DNA of 64,000 bases from Bacteroidota bacterium (GCA_023425865.1 JAFABV010000049.1:53343-117342), one strand, 5' to 3'; counted from the stretch's first letter, positions 42,419 to 52,899 are shown. A program made the numbers and translations. Notes: generated by a model from the letters alone, not told the origin.

Positions 42419-44583
42419 GCAAGTTTGACTATAACCAAATCATGCCACGATACAGTGTCATTGCCATCATCATGACACTCATCTCTCTCATGGTCGTGGC
42501 CAAGGCGGCTTATATCATGACCGCCAAGCGCGACTATTGGCAGAAGGTAGCCGACCGAGTAAAGAAAGACAGCGTGAGCGTGGAACCCGCCCGAGGCAAC
42601 ATTCTGAGTTGCAACGGGCAGCTGCTGGCATCGTCGCTGCCCGAGTTTAAGATATTCATGGACTTCAAGCAACTGCAAGATGCCGGCAACGACTCACTGT
42701 GGGACATGAAAATAGACAGCATCGCCAAAGGACTGCATGACATCTTCCCCGAACGGAGCAGCGAGGAGTTTAAGGCACACTTGGAACAGGGCCGCAAGGA
42801 GATGAGACGCCACTGGCCCATCTGGCCCAAGCGCATAGACTACAACACCTATTCGGAGGTGAAGAAACTGCCCGTCTTCCGCCTGTCAAAACTGCAGAGC
42901 GGATTTCATGAGGACGAATTGAACGCGCGCGAACGTCCCTATGGCTCATTGGCCGGACGTACCGTGGGCGATATGTTTGCCGCCAAGGACGAAGGACGTA
43001 CGCCGCGATGCGGACTGGAACTGTCGTACGACTCACTGCTGCGCGGTTCCAATGGTATCGTGCATCGCCGTAAGGTGCTCAACAAGTTTCTCGACATCAT
43101 GGACAAGCCACCTATCGATGGCTGCGACATCGTGACGACCATCGACGTGGGCATGCAAGACCTTGCCGAGCGGGCGGTGATCGAAGAACTTCAGAAAATC
43201 AATGGCAACGTGGGCGTGGCCATTGTCATGGAAGTGGCTACGGGCGACGTCAAAGCCATAGTCAACATGGAGAAATGCTTAGACGGCAAATATCGCGAAA
43301 TCAAGAACCATGCCGTGAGCGACCTGCTGGAACCGGGCTCAGTGTTCAAGACGGTGTCTATCATGACCGCGCTCGAAGACGGCATGTGCGACACCAGCAA
43401 GATAGTGGATACCGGCGGCGGAATATGGCCCATGTACGGTCGAGAGATGCGTGACCACAACTGGCGACGCGGCGGTTACGGTGTGATGAATCTGCCCAAG
43501 GCACTCAAGGTGAGTTCAAACATTGGTGTGAGCCGAATCATAGATGAATACTATCATAGCAATCCCGAGAAGTTTGTGAAAGGCGTATACCGCTCAGGCA
43601 TCGCCGCCGACCTGCATATCCCCATCGTTGGAGCCACCCCTGCCAAGATACGCTGGCCCAAGAAAAACAAGCGGGGAGAATGGCTGAATTGGAGCAACAC
43701 CACCCTGCCTTGGATGAGCATAGGTTATGAGACACAGGTGCCCCCCATCTCGACGCTGGCATTTTATAACGCCATCGCCAACGGTGGCAAGATGATGCAG
43801 CCACGATTTGTGAAGGCGGCCATCAAGAACGGCGAGGTCGTTGAGGAATTTCCGCCGCAGGTGGTGGCAGGATACGAGCAGATAGCCTCGCCGAAAGTGA
43901 TCAAGGACATGCAGGAAATACTGACCAAGGTGGTGGGCGAGGGTCTGGGCAAGCCGGCCGGATCAAGTTCGTTTGCGGTGGCAGGCAAAACCGGCACGGC
44001 CCAAATCTCAAAGGGCGCCGCCGGCTACAAGAGCGGACAAATCAACTACCTACTGTCGTTTGCCGGATATTTTCCCGCCGACGCGCCCCGCTACAGCTGT
44101 ATCGTATGCATACAGAAGAGCGGTCTACCCGCGTCGGGTGGCGGCATGAGTGGTCTGGTGTTTCATAACATCGCTGAGGGCATCATGGCGCAAGACATAC
44201 GACTGGATGTCAGTGACGCAAGAGACTCATCATCGGTGCTTGTGCCAGACGTGAAGGAAGGCAACGTGCTCTCGGCCGACTTCGTGCTCTCGGCGCTGGG
44301 CATCAAGACCCACACCAACTTTGCCACCCGAGGAACCACCAACAGGCAGGTATGGGGCATCACAAAGAGCCACTCCAACGGTGTAGTGCTGCAGAAACGC
44401 AACACCCTCAGCGCAAAATACATTCCCGACGTACAGGGCATGGGGGCAAGAGACGCCGTGTATCTCATCGAAAAGCGTGGCGTGAAATGCCAGGTCATCG
44501 GCAGAGGAAAGGTGGTGAAACAAAGTCTCGAACCCGGACACTATATCCAGAAAGGTCAGGTTTGCACGCTGACGTTAGAGTAA
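42415..44583 (+). CDS. ftsI: Division-type penicillin-binding protein (FtsI/PBP3) with C-terminal PASTA
   Basis: The product is 722 residues. An N-terminal membrane segment (IIMTLISLMVVAKAAYIM) is followed by the PBP dimer domain and the transpeptidase. Active-site motifs are Ser309 in SVFK (309-312), SSN at 367-369 and KTG at 525-527. Two PASTA modules occupy the last 120 residues, including VPDVKEGNVLSADFVLSALG and IPDVQGMGARDAVYLIEKRG. It crosslinks septal peptidoglycan. It is longer than E. coli FtsI (588), mainly because of PASTA domains. Confidence 0.93.
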   Translation: MSKFDYNQIMPRYSVIAIIMTLISLMVVAKAAYIMTAKRDYWQKVADRVKKDSVSVEPARGNILSCNGQLLASSLPEFKIFMDFKQLQDAGNDSLWDMKIDSIAKGLHDIFPERSSEEFKAHLEQGRKEMRRHWPIWPKRIDYNTYSEVKKLPVFRLSKLQSGFHEDELNARERPYGSLAGRTVGDMFAAKDEGRTPRCGLELSYDSLLRGSNGIVHRRKVLNKFLDIMDKPPIDGCDIVTTIDVGMQDLAERAVIEELQKINGNVGVAIVMEVATGDVKAIVNMEKCLDGKYREIKNHAVSDLLEPGSVFKTVSIMTALEDGMCDTSKIVDTGGGIWPMYGREMRDHNWRRGGYGVMNLPKALKVSSNIGVSRIIDEYYHSNPEKFVKGVYRSGIAADLHIPIVGATPAKIRWPKKNKRGEWLNWSNTTLPWMSIGYETQVPPISTLAFYNAIANGGKMMQPRFVKAAIKNGEVVEEFPPQVVAGYEQIASPKVIKDMQEILTKVVGEGLGKPAGSSSFAVAGKTGTAQISKGAAGYKSGQINYLLSFAGYFPADAPRYSCIVCIQKSGLPASGGGMSGLVFHNIAEGIMAQDIRLDVSDARDSSSVLVPDVKEGNVLSADFVLSALGIKTHTNFATRGTTNRQVWGITKSHSNGVVLQKRNTLSAKYIPDVQGMGARDAVYLIEKRGVKCQVIGRGKVVKQSLEPGHYIQKGQVCTLTLE

Positions 44584-44626
44584 CGGGAAGACAGTATCGC
44601 AAAGAAAAACAGAAACTAAACAAGAT

Positions 44627-46078
44627 ATGAAATTACAGGAACTGCTGAAGAATGTCAAGCCGATTGCCATCGTAGGCAATGCCGACACCGACATTACAGG
44701 GGTGAACATCGATTCACGCAAGATTGAAAAGGGACATCTTTTCGTTGCACAAAAAGGTACGCAGGTAGACGGCCACCAGTTTATTGGCAAAGCCATTGCG
44801 CAGGGAGCCACTGCCGTGCTCTGTGAAGATATGCCTGAGGAGAAGGCTGAGGGCGTAACCTATGTTCAGGTAGAATCGACAGAAGACGCCGTGGGCAAGG
44901 TGGCTACACTCTTTTACGGAGACCCTTCGAAGAAACTGCATCTGGTGGGCGTGACTGGCACCAACGGAAAGACCACCATCGCCACCTTATTATATAATAT
45001 GTTTCGGAAGATGGGGCACAAGTGCGGACTGCTGTCTACCGTGTGCAACTATATTGAGGACGAAGCGATTCCCGCAGACCATACCACCCCCGACCCCATC
45101 GAGCTGAACATGCTGCTGGCCCGTATGGTGGAGGCAGGATGTGAGTATGCCTTCATGGAATGCTCCAGCCATGCCATCGCCCAGAAGCGCATTGGTGGAC
45201 TCAAGTTTGAAGGAGGTATCTTTACCAACCTCACCCGTGACCACCTGGATTACCACAAGACATTTGAGAACTACCGCGACGCGAAGAAGGCATTCTTCGA
45301 CGGTCTTCCCAAAAGTGCCTTTGCCATTACCAATGCCGATGACAAAAACGGTATGGTGATGGTGCAGAACACCAAGGCCACGGTAAAGACCTACTCGGTG
45401 AGACAGATTGCCGACTTCAGGGCACGTATCATCGAGATGCACTTTGCGGGCATGTACTTAGAGATGGACGGCCACGAGGTGGGCGTGCAATTCATTGGCA
45501 AGTTTAACGTGAGCAACCTCTTGGCGGTCTACGCGGCGGCCCGCATGCTGGGAAAACAGCCCGAAGACATCTTGGTGGCCATGAGCACATTGCACAGCGT
45601 GAACGGACGGTTAGAACCCATCCAGTCGCCCGAGGGTTTCACTGCCATCGTAGACTATGCACACACACCCGATGCCTTGGAGAATGTGCTCAACGCCATA
45701 CACGAAGTGCTCGACGGCAAAGGACGCGTGATTACGGTGTGCGGAGCGGGTGGCAACCGTGACAAGGGCAAACGCCCCATCATGGCACAAGAGGCCGTGA
45801 GACAAAGCGACCAGGTGATTATCACCAGCGACAACCCCCGGTTTGAGGAACCCCAGGATATTATCAACGATATGCTGGCGGGGCTGAACGACCAGCAACT
45901 CAAGAAGGTCATCAGCATTGCCGACCGCCGGGAGGCCATCAAGACGGCCTGCACGCTGGCACGTAAAGGCGACGTGATACTCATCGCGGGCAAAGGACAT
46001 GAGGACTACCAGGAAATACGTGGCGTGAAACACCATTTCGACGATAAGGAAGTGGTGCGCGACATCTTTGGCATTTAA
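44627..46078 (+). CDS. murE: UDP-MurNAc-L-Ala-D-Glu:meso-diaminopimelate ligase
   Basis: The product is 483 residues, as expected for MurE. The ATP-binding motif is VGVTGTNGKTTIATLLYNMF. The DNPRFEEPQDI segment has the DNPR sequence typical of enzymes that add meso-diaminopimelate, so the cell wall should contain DAP rather than lysine. It acts on UDP-MurNAc-dipeptide in the cytoplasm. It starts 43 bases after ftsI. murF, usually next, is not here; mraY follows. Confidence 0.95.
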   Translation: MKLQELLKNVKPIAIVGNADTDITGVNIDSRKIEKGHLFVAQKGTQVDGHQFIGKAIAQGATAVLCEDMPEEKAEGVTYVQVESTEDAVGKVATLFYGDPSKKLHLVGVTGTNGKTTIATLLYNMFRKMGHKCGLLSTVCNYIEDEAIPADHTTPDPIELNMLLARMVEAGCEYAFMECSSHAIAQKRIGGLKFEGGIFTNLTRDHLDYHKTFENYRDAKKAFFDGLPKSAFAITNADDKNGMVMVQNTKATVKTYSVRQIADFRARIIEMHFAGMYLEMDGHEVGVQFIGKFNVSNLLAVYAAARMLGKQPEDILVAMSTLHSVNGRLEPIQSPEGFTAIVDYAHTPDALENVLNAIHEVLDGKGRVITVCGAGGNRDKGKRPIMAQEAVRQSDQVIITSDNPRFEEPQDIINDMLAGLNDQQLKKVISIADRREAIKTACTLARKGDVILIAGKGHEDYQEIRGVKHHFDDKEVVRDIFGI

Positions 46079-46104
46079 ACGTACAACCCAACAAAGAGAG
46101 AAAT

Positions 46105-47373
46105 ATGCTGTACTATCTTTTCAGATTCCTCGAACAGTTTGGGATCTCAGGTGCCCGAATATGGGGATACATCTCCTTCCGCGCGCTGTTGGCGCTCATA
46201 CTGTCGCTGGTGATTTCTGCCTGGTTTGGAGAGCGGTTTATCAATTTCCTGAAACGTAAACAGATTACAGAGACCCAGCGCGACAAGAAGATCGACCCCT
46301 TTGGTATCAACAAGATTGGCGTGCCCTCCATGGGCGGTATCATCATCATCGTCTCCATCCTCATTCCGGTATTGCTGCTTGGACGCCTCCGCAACATCTA
46401 TCTGATCCTGATGATCATCACTACGCTGTGGTTAGGTCTGCTCGGTGGAATGGATGACTTCATCAAGATATTCCGTCGTAACAAGGAAGGGTTGAAGGGT
46501 AAATACAAGATTGTGGGACAAGTGGGCATAGGCCTCATCGTAGGGTTGGTGCTCTGGGCCTCGCCCGACGTGAAGTCAAACGAGAACATCGTTCTTGAGA
46601 AGCAAGGGCAAGAGGTGGTCATCAAACATAGGGCCGACGCCCGGAAGACGCTAAAGACCACCATACCGTTTGTCAAAGGGCACAACCTCGACTATTCGCA
46701 AATCACCAAGGTATTTGGCAAACACAGGGTGGCGGCCGGATGGGTGCTCTTTGTGCTGATGACCATCTTGGTGGTCACGGCCGTGAGCAATGGCGCCAAC
46801 CTCAACGATGGCATGGACGGCATGTGCGCGGGCAACTCGGCCATAATAGGTGTGGCATTGGGCATACTGGCCTACGTGAGCTCGCATATGGAGTTTGCCG
46901 CCTACCTCAATATCATGTACATACCCGGCTCGCAGGAACTGGTCATCTTTATGTGCGCCTTTGTGGGAGCGCTGATTGGTTTCCTGTGGTATAACGCCTA
47001 TCCGGCGCAAGTGTTCATGGGCGACACCGGCTCGCTGACCATCGGTGGTATTATCGCGGTATGTGCCATCATTATCCACAAGGAACTGCTGCTGCCCATT
47101 CTCTGCGGCATATTCTTCGTAGAGAGCCTCAGTGTCATCTGCCAAGTGTGGTACTACAAACTGGGCAAACGCAAGGGCATCAAGCAGCGCATCTTCAAGC
47201 GGACGCCGATACACGACAACTTCCGCGTGACCGACGAACAGTTAGAGGCCGACTGTAAGTATCTCATTACGAGTCCCCACTCGCCCAAGCACGAGGCCAA
47301 GATTACCATCCGTTTCTGGATTATCACCATCATCCTGGCTGCCCTTACCATTATCACGCTGAAGATAAGGTAA
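46105..47373 (+). CDS. mraY: Phospho-N-acetylmuramoyl-pentapeptide transferase
   Basis: The product is 422 residues with about ten membrane spans, longer than E. coli MraY (360) mainly through a loop at about 150-215. Motifs are PSMGGIIII, ANLNDGMDGMCAGNSA and FMGDTGSLTIGG (catalytic Asp residues). It transfers phospho-MurNAc-pentapeptide to undecaprenyl phosphate to make lipid I. Part of the dcw cluster. Confidence 0.95.
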   Translation: MLYYLFRFLEQFGISGARIWGYISFRALLALILSLVISAWFGERFINFLKRKQITETQRDKKIDPFGINKIGVPSMGGIIIIVSILIPVLLLGRLRNIYLILMIITTLWLGLLGGMDDFIKIFRRNKEGLKGKYKIVGQVGIGLIVGLVLWASPDVKSNENIVLEKQGQEVVIKHRADARKTLKTTIPFVKGHNLDYSQITKVFGKHRVAAGWVLFVLMTILVVTAVSNGANLNDGMDGMCAGNSAIIGVALGILAYVSSHMEFAAYLNIMYIPGSQELVIFMCAFVGALIGFLWYNAYPAQVFMGDTGSLTIGGIIAVCAIIIHKELLLPILCGIFFVESLSVICQVWYYKLGKRKGIKQRIFKRTPIHDNFRVTDEQLEADCKYLITSPHSPKHEAKITIRFWIITIILAALTIITLKIR

Positions 47374-47459
47374 CAAGCGTGTGGGGCGATGGAGAAAAGG
47401 ATTAGAACAAACAAAGTTTAGCACCGCAAACCGTAGGGTTTACATAGAATTGTAAGATT

Positions 47460-48791
47460 ATGAAGAGAATCGTTATATTAGGAGCTGGTGAAAGTGGTGC
47501 GGGTGCCGCGGTACTGGCCAAGAAACAAGGCTTCGACGTGTTTGTGTCAGACATGTCGCTCATCAAGGACAAATACAAGAAACTGATGGACGCCCACCAG
47601 ATAGAGTGGGAAGAGGGGCACCATACGGAAGAGAAAATCCTGAACGCCGACGAGGTGATCAAGAGTCCGGGCATACCCAAGGAAGCACCTATGGTACACA
47701 AACTCATTGCCCAGGGCACACATATCATCAGCGAGATTGAGTTTGCAGGGCGTTATACCCATTCGAAGATGATATGTATCACGGGTAGCAACGGCAAGAC
47801 GACGACAACATCGCTGATCTACCATATCTTCAAGACGGCCGGGTACGACGTCGGACTGGCAGGAAATATCGGTCGAAGCCTTGCCTTGCAAGTGGCAGAG
47901 GACCCGCACGAATACTATGTCATCGAGTTGAGTTCGTTCCAACTCGACAACATGTACGATTTCCGTGCCAACATTGCCATCCTGCTGAACATCACGCCCG
48001 ACCATCTGGACCGTTACGACAACGATTTCCAGAATTATGTGGACGCCAAGATGCGCATCATACAAAACCAAACCCAAAACGACAGCTTCATTTACTGGAA
48101 CGATGACCCTGTCATCAAGCGCGAACTTGACAAGTACGACATCAAGGCGGTGCAGTGCCCCTTCTCAGAACTCAAGGAAAAAGGAAGCATTGGCTATATG
48201 GAAGAAGGCCAGTACAAACTGGAATATCCCACCCCGTTCAACATGGAGCAAGAGGAACTGTCGCTCACTGGCAAGCATAACATTTATAACTCGTTGGCAG
48301 CCGGACTGGCCTCTGACATCAGCGGCATCAAGGACGAGATCATCCGCAAGAGCCTGAGCGACTTCCCCGGCGTGGAACATCGTCTGGAGAAAGTATGCGA
48401 CGTAAAAGGCGTGCATTATATCAATGATTCAAAGGCTACCAATGTGGATGCCTGCTGGTATGCCTTGGAGAGCATGAAGACTCCCACCGTACTCATCATT
48501 GGCGGAAAGGATAAGGGTAACGACTACAGTAGCATCATTCCGTTGGTCAGGGAGAAATGTGTGGGACTGGTCTACTTAGGCGCCGACAACAAGAAACTGC
48601 ACGACAACTTTGATCAACTGGGCATACCTGTGCGCGACACTCACTCGATGAAAGACTGTGTGGCCGCTTGCTACGAGATGGCACGGCCTGGCGACACGGT
48701 TCTGCTCTCGCCCTGCTGCGCCAGCTTCGACCTTTTCAAGAATATGGAAGACCGAGGCGAACAGTTCAAGACTTTGGTACGCAACCTCTAA
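47460..48791 (+). CDS. murD: UDP-MurNAc-L-alanine:D-glutamate ligase
   Basis: The product is 443 residues. The N-terminal UDP-binding domain starts KRIVILGAGESGAGAAVLA, and the ATP site is CITGSNGKTTTTSLIYHI. EGVEHRLEKV-like (FPGVEHRLEKVCDVKG) and SKATNVDACWYALES motifs match the family. It adds D-glutamate to UDP-MurNAc-L-alanine. The mraY-murD gap is 86 bases. Confidence 0.95.
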   Translation: MKRIVILGAGESGAGAAVLAKKQGFDVFVSDMSLIKDKYKKLMDAHQIEWEEGHHTEEKILNADEVIKSPGIPKEAPMVHKLIAQGTHIISEIEFAGRYTHSKMICITGSNGKTTTTSLIYHIFKTAGYDVGLAGNIGRSLALQVAEDPHEYYVIELSSFQLDNMYDFRANIAILLNITPDHLDRYDNDFQNYVDAKMRIIQNQTQNDSFIYWNDDPVIKRELDKYDIKAVQCPFSELKEKGSIGYMEEGQYKLEYPTPFNMEQEELSLTGKHNIYNSLAAGLASDISGIKDEIIRKSLSDFPGVEHRLEKVCDVKGVHYINDSKATNVDACWYALESMKTPTVLIIGGKDKGNDYSSIIPLVREKCVGLVYLGADNKKLHDNFDQLGIPVRDTHSMKDCVAACYEMARPGDTVLLSPCCASFDLFKNMEDRGEQFKTLVRNL

Positions 48792-48860
48792 GACCATCTG
48801 CTCATGGCCCAAGCCCTGCACATGGGCGCGGCTGCACACACTCGCTTATAATCATACGGA

Positions 48861-50123
48861 ATGGACAAGAAATTAGCCAATATCTTCAAAGGCGACAAGG
48901 TAATCTGGATGGTGTTCTTCTTCCTGTGCATCATCAGTGTGGTGGAGGTATTCTCTGCCTCATCCGGATTGACCTACAAAAGCGGCAGCTACCTCACGCC
49001 CATCATCAAGCATATCTTCATCTTGTTGATAGGTGTATTCCTCATGGTGGTCACTCTGAATATCAAGTGCAAGTATTTCAAGATTGCCACCCCACTGTTG
49101 CTGCCCATATCATGCCTCACACTGCTGTGGGTGGCCCTGGCTGGTCCGACGACGAACGACGCACAACGCTGGATCTCAATATTCGGCATGCAGTTCCAGC
49201 CCTCGGAGATTGCCAAAGGGACCATGATATTAGCTACCGCGCAGATACTCAGCGCCATGCAGACAGACCATGGCACCGACAAGCACGCCATGAAGTACAT
49301 ATTGATCGTGAGCCTGTTCATCGTCCCACTGATCATGGCAGAAAACCTCTCGACAGCCGTGCTGCTCTGTGCCGTTGTCTTCTTCATGATGGTTATCGGA
49401 CGGGTGCCGACCCGACAGCTGGCAAAACTGGTAGGGGGCGTCGTATTGGTCATCGTGCTGGTGCTAAGCTCGGTAATGATTCTGGGTAAGGATACTGAAA
49501 TGGAGAATCCTGACAAGAACCTCACCGAGCAGGTGGCTCAGACACCTGCCAAGGAGAGCGGTGGCGTATTCCATCGCTTCGACACCTGGAAATCGCGCAT
49601 CGACAAGTTTCTGAACCACAAAGAGGTGGCGCCAGAAGACTTCGACTTAGACAAGGACGGTCAAGTGGGACATGCCAATATCGCCATTGCCACATCCAGC
49701 CTTTTTGGCAAGGGGCCAGGCAATTCCGTAGAACGCGACTTTCTCTCGCAAGCCTTCTCCGACTTTATCTACGCGATTATCATCGAGGAAACGGGGATAG
49801 TGGGCGCCTTTATCGTAGCCTTGCTCTACATCATCCTCCTGTTTCGCACGGGCCGAATTGCCAACCGCTGTGAGAATAACTTCCCAGCCTTCCTTGCCAT
49901 GGGACTGGCATTGCTACTCGTCACCCAGGCCTTGTTCAACATGTGTGTGGCAGTTGGACTGGCACCCGTGACCGGACAGCCACTACCATTGATCAGTAAA
50001 GGTGGTACATCGAGCATACTCAACTGTGTGTATATCGGCGTGATACTTAGTGTAAGCCGGTCGGCAAAAAAGAACGGCATAGAGGATACGGAGCCCGATA
50101 ATACTCCGTTGGCCACAGCTTAG
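48861..50123 (+). CDS. ftsW: Septal peptidoglycan glycosyltransferase FtsW
   Basis: The product is 420 residues with ten membrane segments, a SEDS-family polymerase that works with FtsI. The PTTNDAQRWISIFGMQFQPS segment, the HANIAIATSSLFGKGPGNSV-like GHANIAIATSSLF block and PLPLISKGGTSSILN near the end are family hallmarks. A loop at about 215-275 between membrane spans is longer than in E. coli. It is placed between murD and murG as usual. Confidence 0.92.
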   Translation: MDKKLANIFKGDKVIWMVFFFLCIISVVEVFSASSGLTYKSGSYLTPIIKHIFILLIGVFLMVVTLNIKCKYFKIATPLLLPISCLTLLWVALAGPTTNDAQRWISIFGMQFQPSEIAKGTMILATAQILSAMQTDHGTDKHAMKYILIVSLFIVPLIMAENLSTAVLLCAVVFFMMVIGRVPTRQLAKLVGGVVLVIVLVLSSVMILGKDTEMENPDKNLTEQVAQTPAKESGGVFHRFDTWKSRIDKFLNHKEVAPEDFDLDKDGQVGHANIAIATSSLFGKGPGNSVERDFLSQAFSDFIYAIIIEETGIVGAFIVALLYIILLFRTGRIANRCENNFPAFLAMGLALLLVTQALFNMCVAVGLAPVTGQPLPLISKGGTSSILNCVYIGVILSVSRSAKKNGIEDTEPDNTPLATA

Positions 50124-50234
50124 ATAACAACAAATAGAATAACACCAGTCATTCTAATCGCATTGCGCGTTTCCGCTATCGTGCACTGCCAAAAGAATTT
50201 AGCTGGAAAATGACCAAAAGATATTTTTTTTGCG

Positions 50235-50242
50235 TACTTTTG
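50235..50242 (+). promoter_or_regulatory. Internal promoter element before murG
   Basis: TACTTTTG is a perfect -7 box in the 179-bp gap between ftsW and murG, the longest gap inside the dcw cluster. The -33 position is not TTTG. It suggests that murG-murC-ftsQAZ can be transcribed separately. Confidence 0.5.
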
Positions 50243-50269
50243 CGAAATATAAATATTGAAACGAGATAA

Positions 50270-50290
50270 GGTTACCACACCGTGGTGACC
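50270..50290 (+). promoter_or_regulatory. Hairpin in the murG leader
   Basis: GGTTACCAC and GTGGTGACC form a 9-bp stem with one G-U pair around ACC, ending 12 bases before the ATG at 50303. Its stem overlaps the GTG at 50282. It could be a palindromic operator or an RNA control element. No T-run follows, so it is not a standard terminator. Confidence 0.5.
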
Positions 50291-50302
50291 AAACAAGATG
50301 AC

Positions 50303-51415
50303 ATGGATAAAGAATTAAGAATCGTCATCAGTGGAGGCGGTACCGGTGGACACATATTTCCGGCGGTATCTATTGCCAATGCCATTAGGGCCAAGTATCC
50401 CAATGCCAATATCCTGTTTGTGGGGGCATTGGGACGTATGGAGATGCAACGTGTGCCGGCAGCAGGTTATGAAATCAAGGGACTACCCATCAGCGGGTTC
50501 GACCGTAAGCACCTACTGAAGAATATAGCGGTGCTCTTCAAGATTTGGAAAAGCCAGCGAATGGCCAAGAAGATTATACGTGACTTCAAGCCCATGGTGG
50601 CTGTTGGCGTGGGCGGATATGCCAGCGGACCAACGCTCAATGTGTGCGCGGACAAAGGCATACCATGTCTTATTCAGGAACAGAACAGTTATGCCGGTGT
50701 CACCAATAAACTGCTGGCCAAGAAAGCGGCCAAGATATGCGTGGCATACGAGGGCATGGACCGCTTCTTCCCTGCCGAAAAGATTATCATGACCGGTAAC
50801 CCGGTACGGCAGAATGTACTCAACGTGACGATAACCAAGGCCGAAGCCCGCAAGACATTTGGACTCGACCCCGATAAAAAGACCATATTATTGGTAGGAG
50901 GCAGCCTCGGTGCCCGCACCATCAATGAGAGCATGAGCCAACATCTTCAGCAGGTGAAGGACGCTGACGTGCAGTTTATATGGCAGACCGGAAAATACTA
51001 CAGCGAGGAAATCAACAAGACCCTGACAGAGTTTGGCCCCATTCCGAATCTTAAGGTCCTTGACTTCATCAGCGATATGGGTGCGGCCTATCAGGCGGCC
51101 GACCTGGTCATCAGCCGAGCGGGCGCAAGCTCTATCAGCGAGTTCTGCCTGATTGGCAAACCCGTGATCCTGGTGCCAAGTCCGAACGTGGCGGAAGACC
51201 ACCAGACCAAAAACGCCATGGCCCTGGTCGATAAAGACGCTGCCGTATATGTAAAGGATGCTGACGCACCCCAAACACTGCTCGACGCGGCACTCGGCAT
51301 AATACACAACGATGCCAAACTGGAATCATTGAGCACCAACATCAAAACGCTGGGATTAAAAGACTCTGCCGACATCATTGCCGATGAAGTAGTGAAACTG
51401 GCTTGGGGCGAGTAG
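50303..51415 (+). CDS. murG: UDP-GlcNAc:undecaprenyl-PP-MurNAc-pentapeptide GlcNAc transferase
   Basis: The product is 370 residues from MDKELRIVISGGGTGGHIFP; a GTG at 50282 would add seven residues but lies within the leader hairpin. The GGGTGGHIFPAVSIA segment is the lipid I and phosphate-binding site. The second domain has LVGGSLGARTINE, VISRAGASSISEF and PNVAEDHQTKNA. It converts lipid I to lipid II on the inner face of the membrane. Confidence 0.93.
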   Translation: MDKELRIVISGGGTGGHIFPAVSIANAIRAKYPNANILFVGALGRMEMQRVPAAGYEIKGLPISGFDRKHLLKNIAVLFKIWKSQRMAKKIIRDFKPMVAVGVGGYASGPTLNVCADKGIPCLIQEQNSYAGVTNKLLAKKAAKICVAYEGMDRFFPAEKIIMTGNPVRQNVLNVTITKAEARKTFGLDPDKKTILLVGGSLGARTINESMSQHLQQVKDADVQFIWQTGKYYSEEINKTLTEFGPIPNLKVLDFISDMGAAYQAADLVISRAGASSISEFCLIGKPVILVPSPNVAEDHQTKNAMALVDKDAAVYVKDADAPQTLLDAALGIIHNDAKLESLSTNIKTLGLKDSADIIADEVVKLAWGE

Positions 51416-51431
51416 TAAATAAACAGAAGAA

Positions 51432-52811
51432 ATGGAACTGAAAGATATTAAAGCCGTATATTTTGTAGGAGCCGGTGGCATCGGCATGAGTGCCATCGCC
51501 CGTTATTTCATCAACAAAGGACTTGAGGTGGCTGGTTATGACCGTACACCAAGCGACCTCACCCGGCAGCTTGAGAAAGAGGGTATGATGATGCACTACG
51601 AGGAGAATGTTGACATGATACCTCATGCCTGCCGCGACAAGGCCTCTTGTCTTGTCATATACACGCCAGCTATTCCAGCCAACCATAAGGAACTGCAATA
51701 CTTCCGTGAAGGGGGCTTTGTCATCGAGAAGCGCGCGCAGGTGCTCGGCACACTGACACGTACGCACAAAGGACTATGTGTGGCAGGAACACACGGCAAG
51801 ACATCCACTTCTACGATGTGCGCCCATATCATGCATCAGAGTCATGTAGACTGCAACGCTTTCCTGGGCGGCATCTCTAAAAACTATGGCACCAACTATA
51901 TTCTTTCAGACAACAGCGACTATGTTGTCATTGAAGCGGATGAGTTCGACCGTTCTTTCCATTGGCTTCGCCCGTGGATGAGTGTCATTACCGCCACCGA
52001 CCCCGACCATCTTGACATCTACGGCACAAAGGAGGCTTACCTGGAAAGCTTCCGCCATTACACTGAGCTGATTCAACCCGGCGGCGCTCTCATTATTCAC
52101 AAAGACCTTGAGATGCAACAGCACGTGCAAGACGGAGTGAAGATCTACGATTACAGCCGCGACGCAGGCGACTTCCACGCCGAGAACGTTGTTATCGAGA
52201 ATGGGGAAATCACGTTCGACTTCATCTCCCCCATCGAAAACGTAGAACGTATTGAACTGGGACAGCCTGTACCCATCAACATTGAGAACAGCGTAGCCGC
52301 CATGGCACTTGCCCAACTCAGCGGATGCACTGCTGATGAGCTGCGTAATGGCATGAAGACCTATCATGGTGTTGACCGACGGTTCGACTTCAAAGTCCGC
52401 AACGACCGCCACGTGGTGCTTTCCGACTATGCCCACCACCCCAACGAGATTTTACAGAGTGCCAAGAGCCTTAAGGAACTCTACCCCAACCGTGAGATTA
52501 CGGCCATCTTCCAGCCGCATCTTTACACCCGCACCCGCGACTTCTATCGCGAGTTCGCTGACGCCCTGAGCCATTTCGATGAGGTAATCCTCACCGAGAT
52601 ATATCCTGCACGCGAGGAGCCAATACCGGGCGTAACTTCTCAGATCATATACGACAACCTGAGTTCCCGGGTAAAGAAGAGCATGATACAGAAGGCCGAT
52701 GTACTGAATCTCGTGAACGAGCGTGACTTTGATGTGCTGATCATACTGGGGGCGGGCGACCTCGATAACTACATGCCCCAAATAGCCAAAGAGATTGAGG
52801 CCAAGAACTAA
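51432..52811 (+). CDS. murC: UDP-N-acetylmuramate:L-alanine ligase
   Basis: The product is 459 residues. VGAGGIGMSAIARYFINKG is the UDP-binding site, and CVAGTHGKTSTSTMCAHI the ATP site. YGTNYILSDNSDYVVIEADE and DYAHHPNEI follow as in the family. It adds L-alanine to UDP-MurNAc, the first peptide step. It starts 16 bases after murG. Confidence 0.95.
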   Translation: MELKDIKAVYFVGAGGIGMSAIARYFINKGLEVAGYDRTPSDLTRQLEKEGMMMHYEENVDMIPHACRDKASCLVIYTPAIPANHKELQYFREGGFVIEKRAQVLGTLTRTHKGLCVAGTHGKTSTSTMCAHIMHQSHVDCNAFLGGISKNYGTNYILSDNSDYVVIEADEFDRSFHWLRPWMSVITATDPDHLDIYGTKEAYLESFRHYTELIQPGGALIIHKDLEMQQHVQDGVKIYDYSRDAGDFHAENVVIENGEITFDFISPIENVERIELGQPVPINIENSVAAMALAQLSGCTADELRNGMKTYHGVDRRFDFKVRNDRHVVLSDYAHHPNEILQSAKSLKELYPNREITAIFQPHLYTRTRDFYREFADALSHFDEVILTEIYPAREEPIPGVTSQIIYDNLSSRVKKSMIQKADVLNLVNERDFDVLIILGAGDLDNYMPQIAKEIEAKN

Positions 52812-52899
52812 ACCCGGGATGTGCAACAGTACATTAAACTAATATCTCAGATAGACAGACCGTAAAGAGCGGGGGCTCTGCCCGCATACGATACAACAT

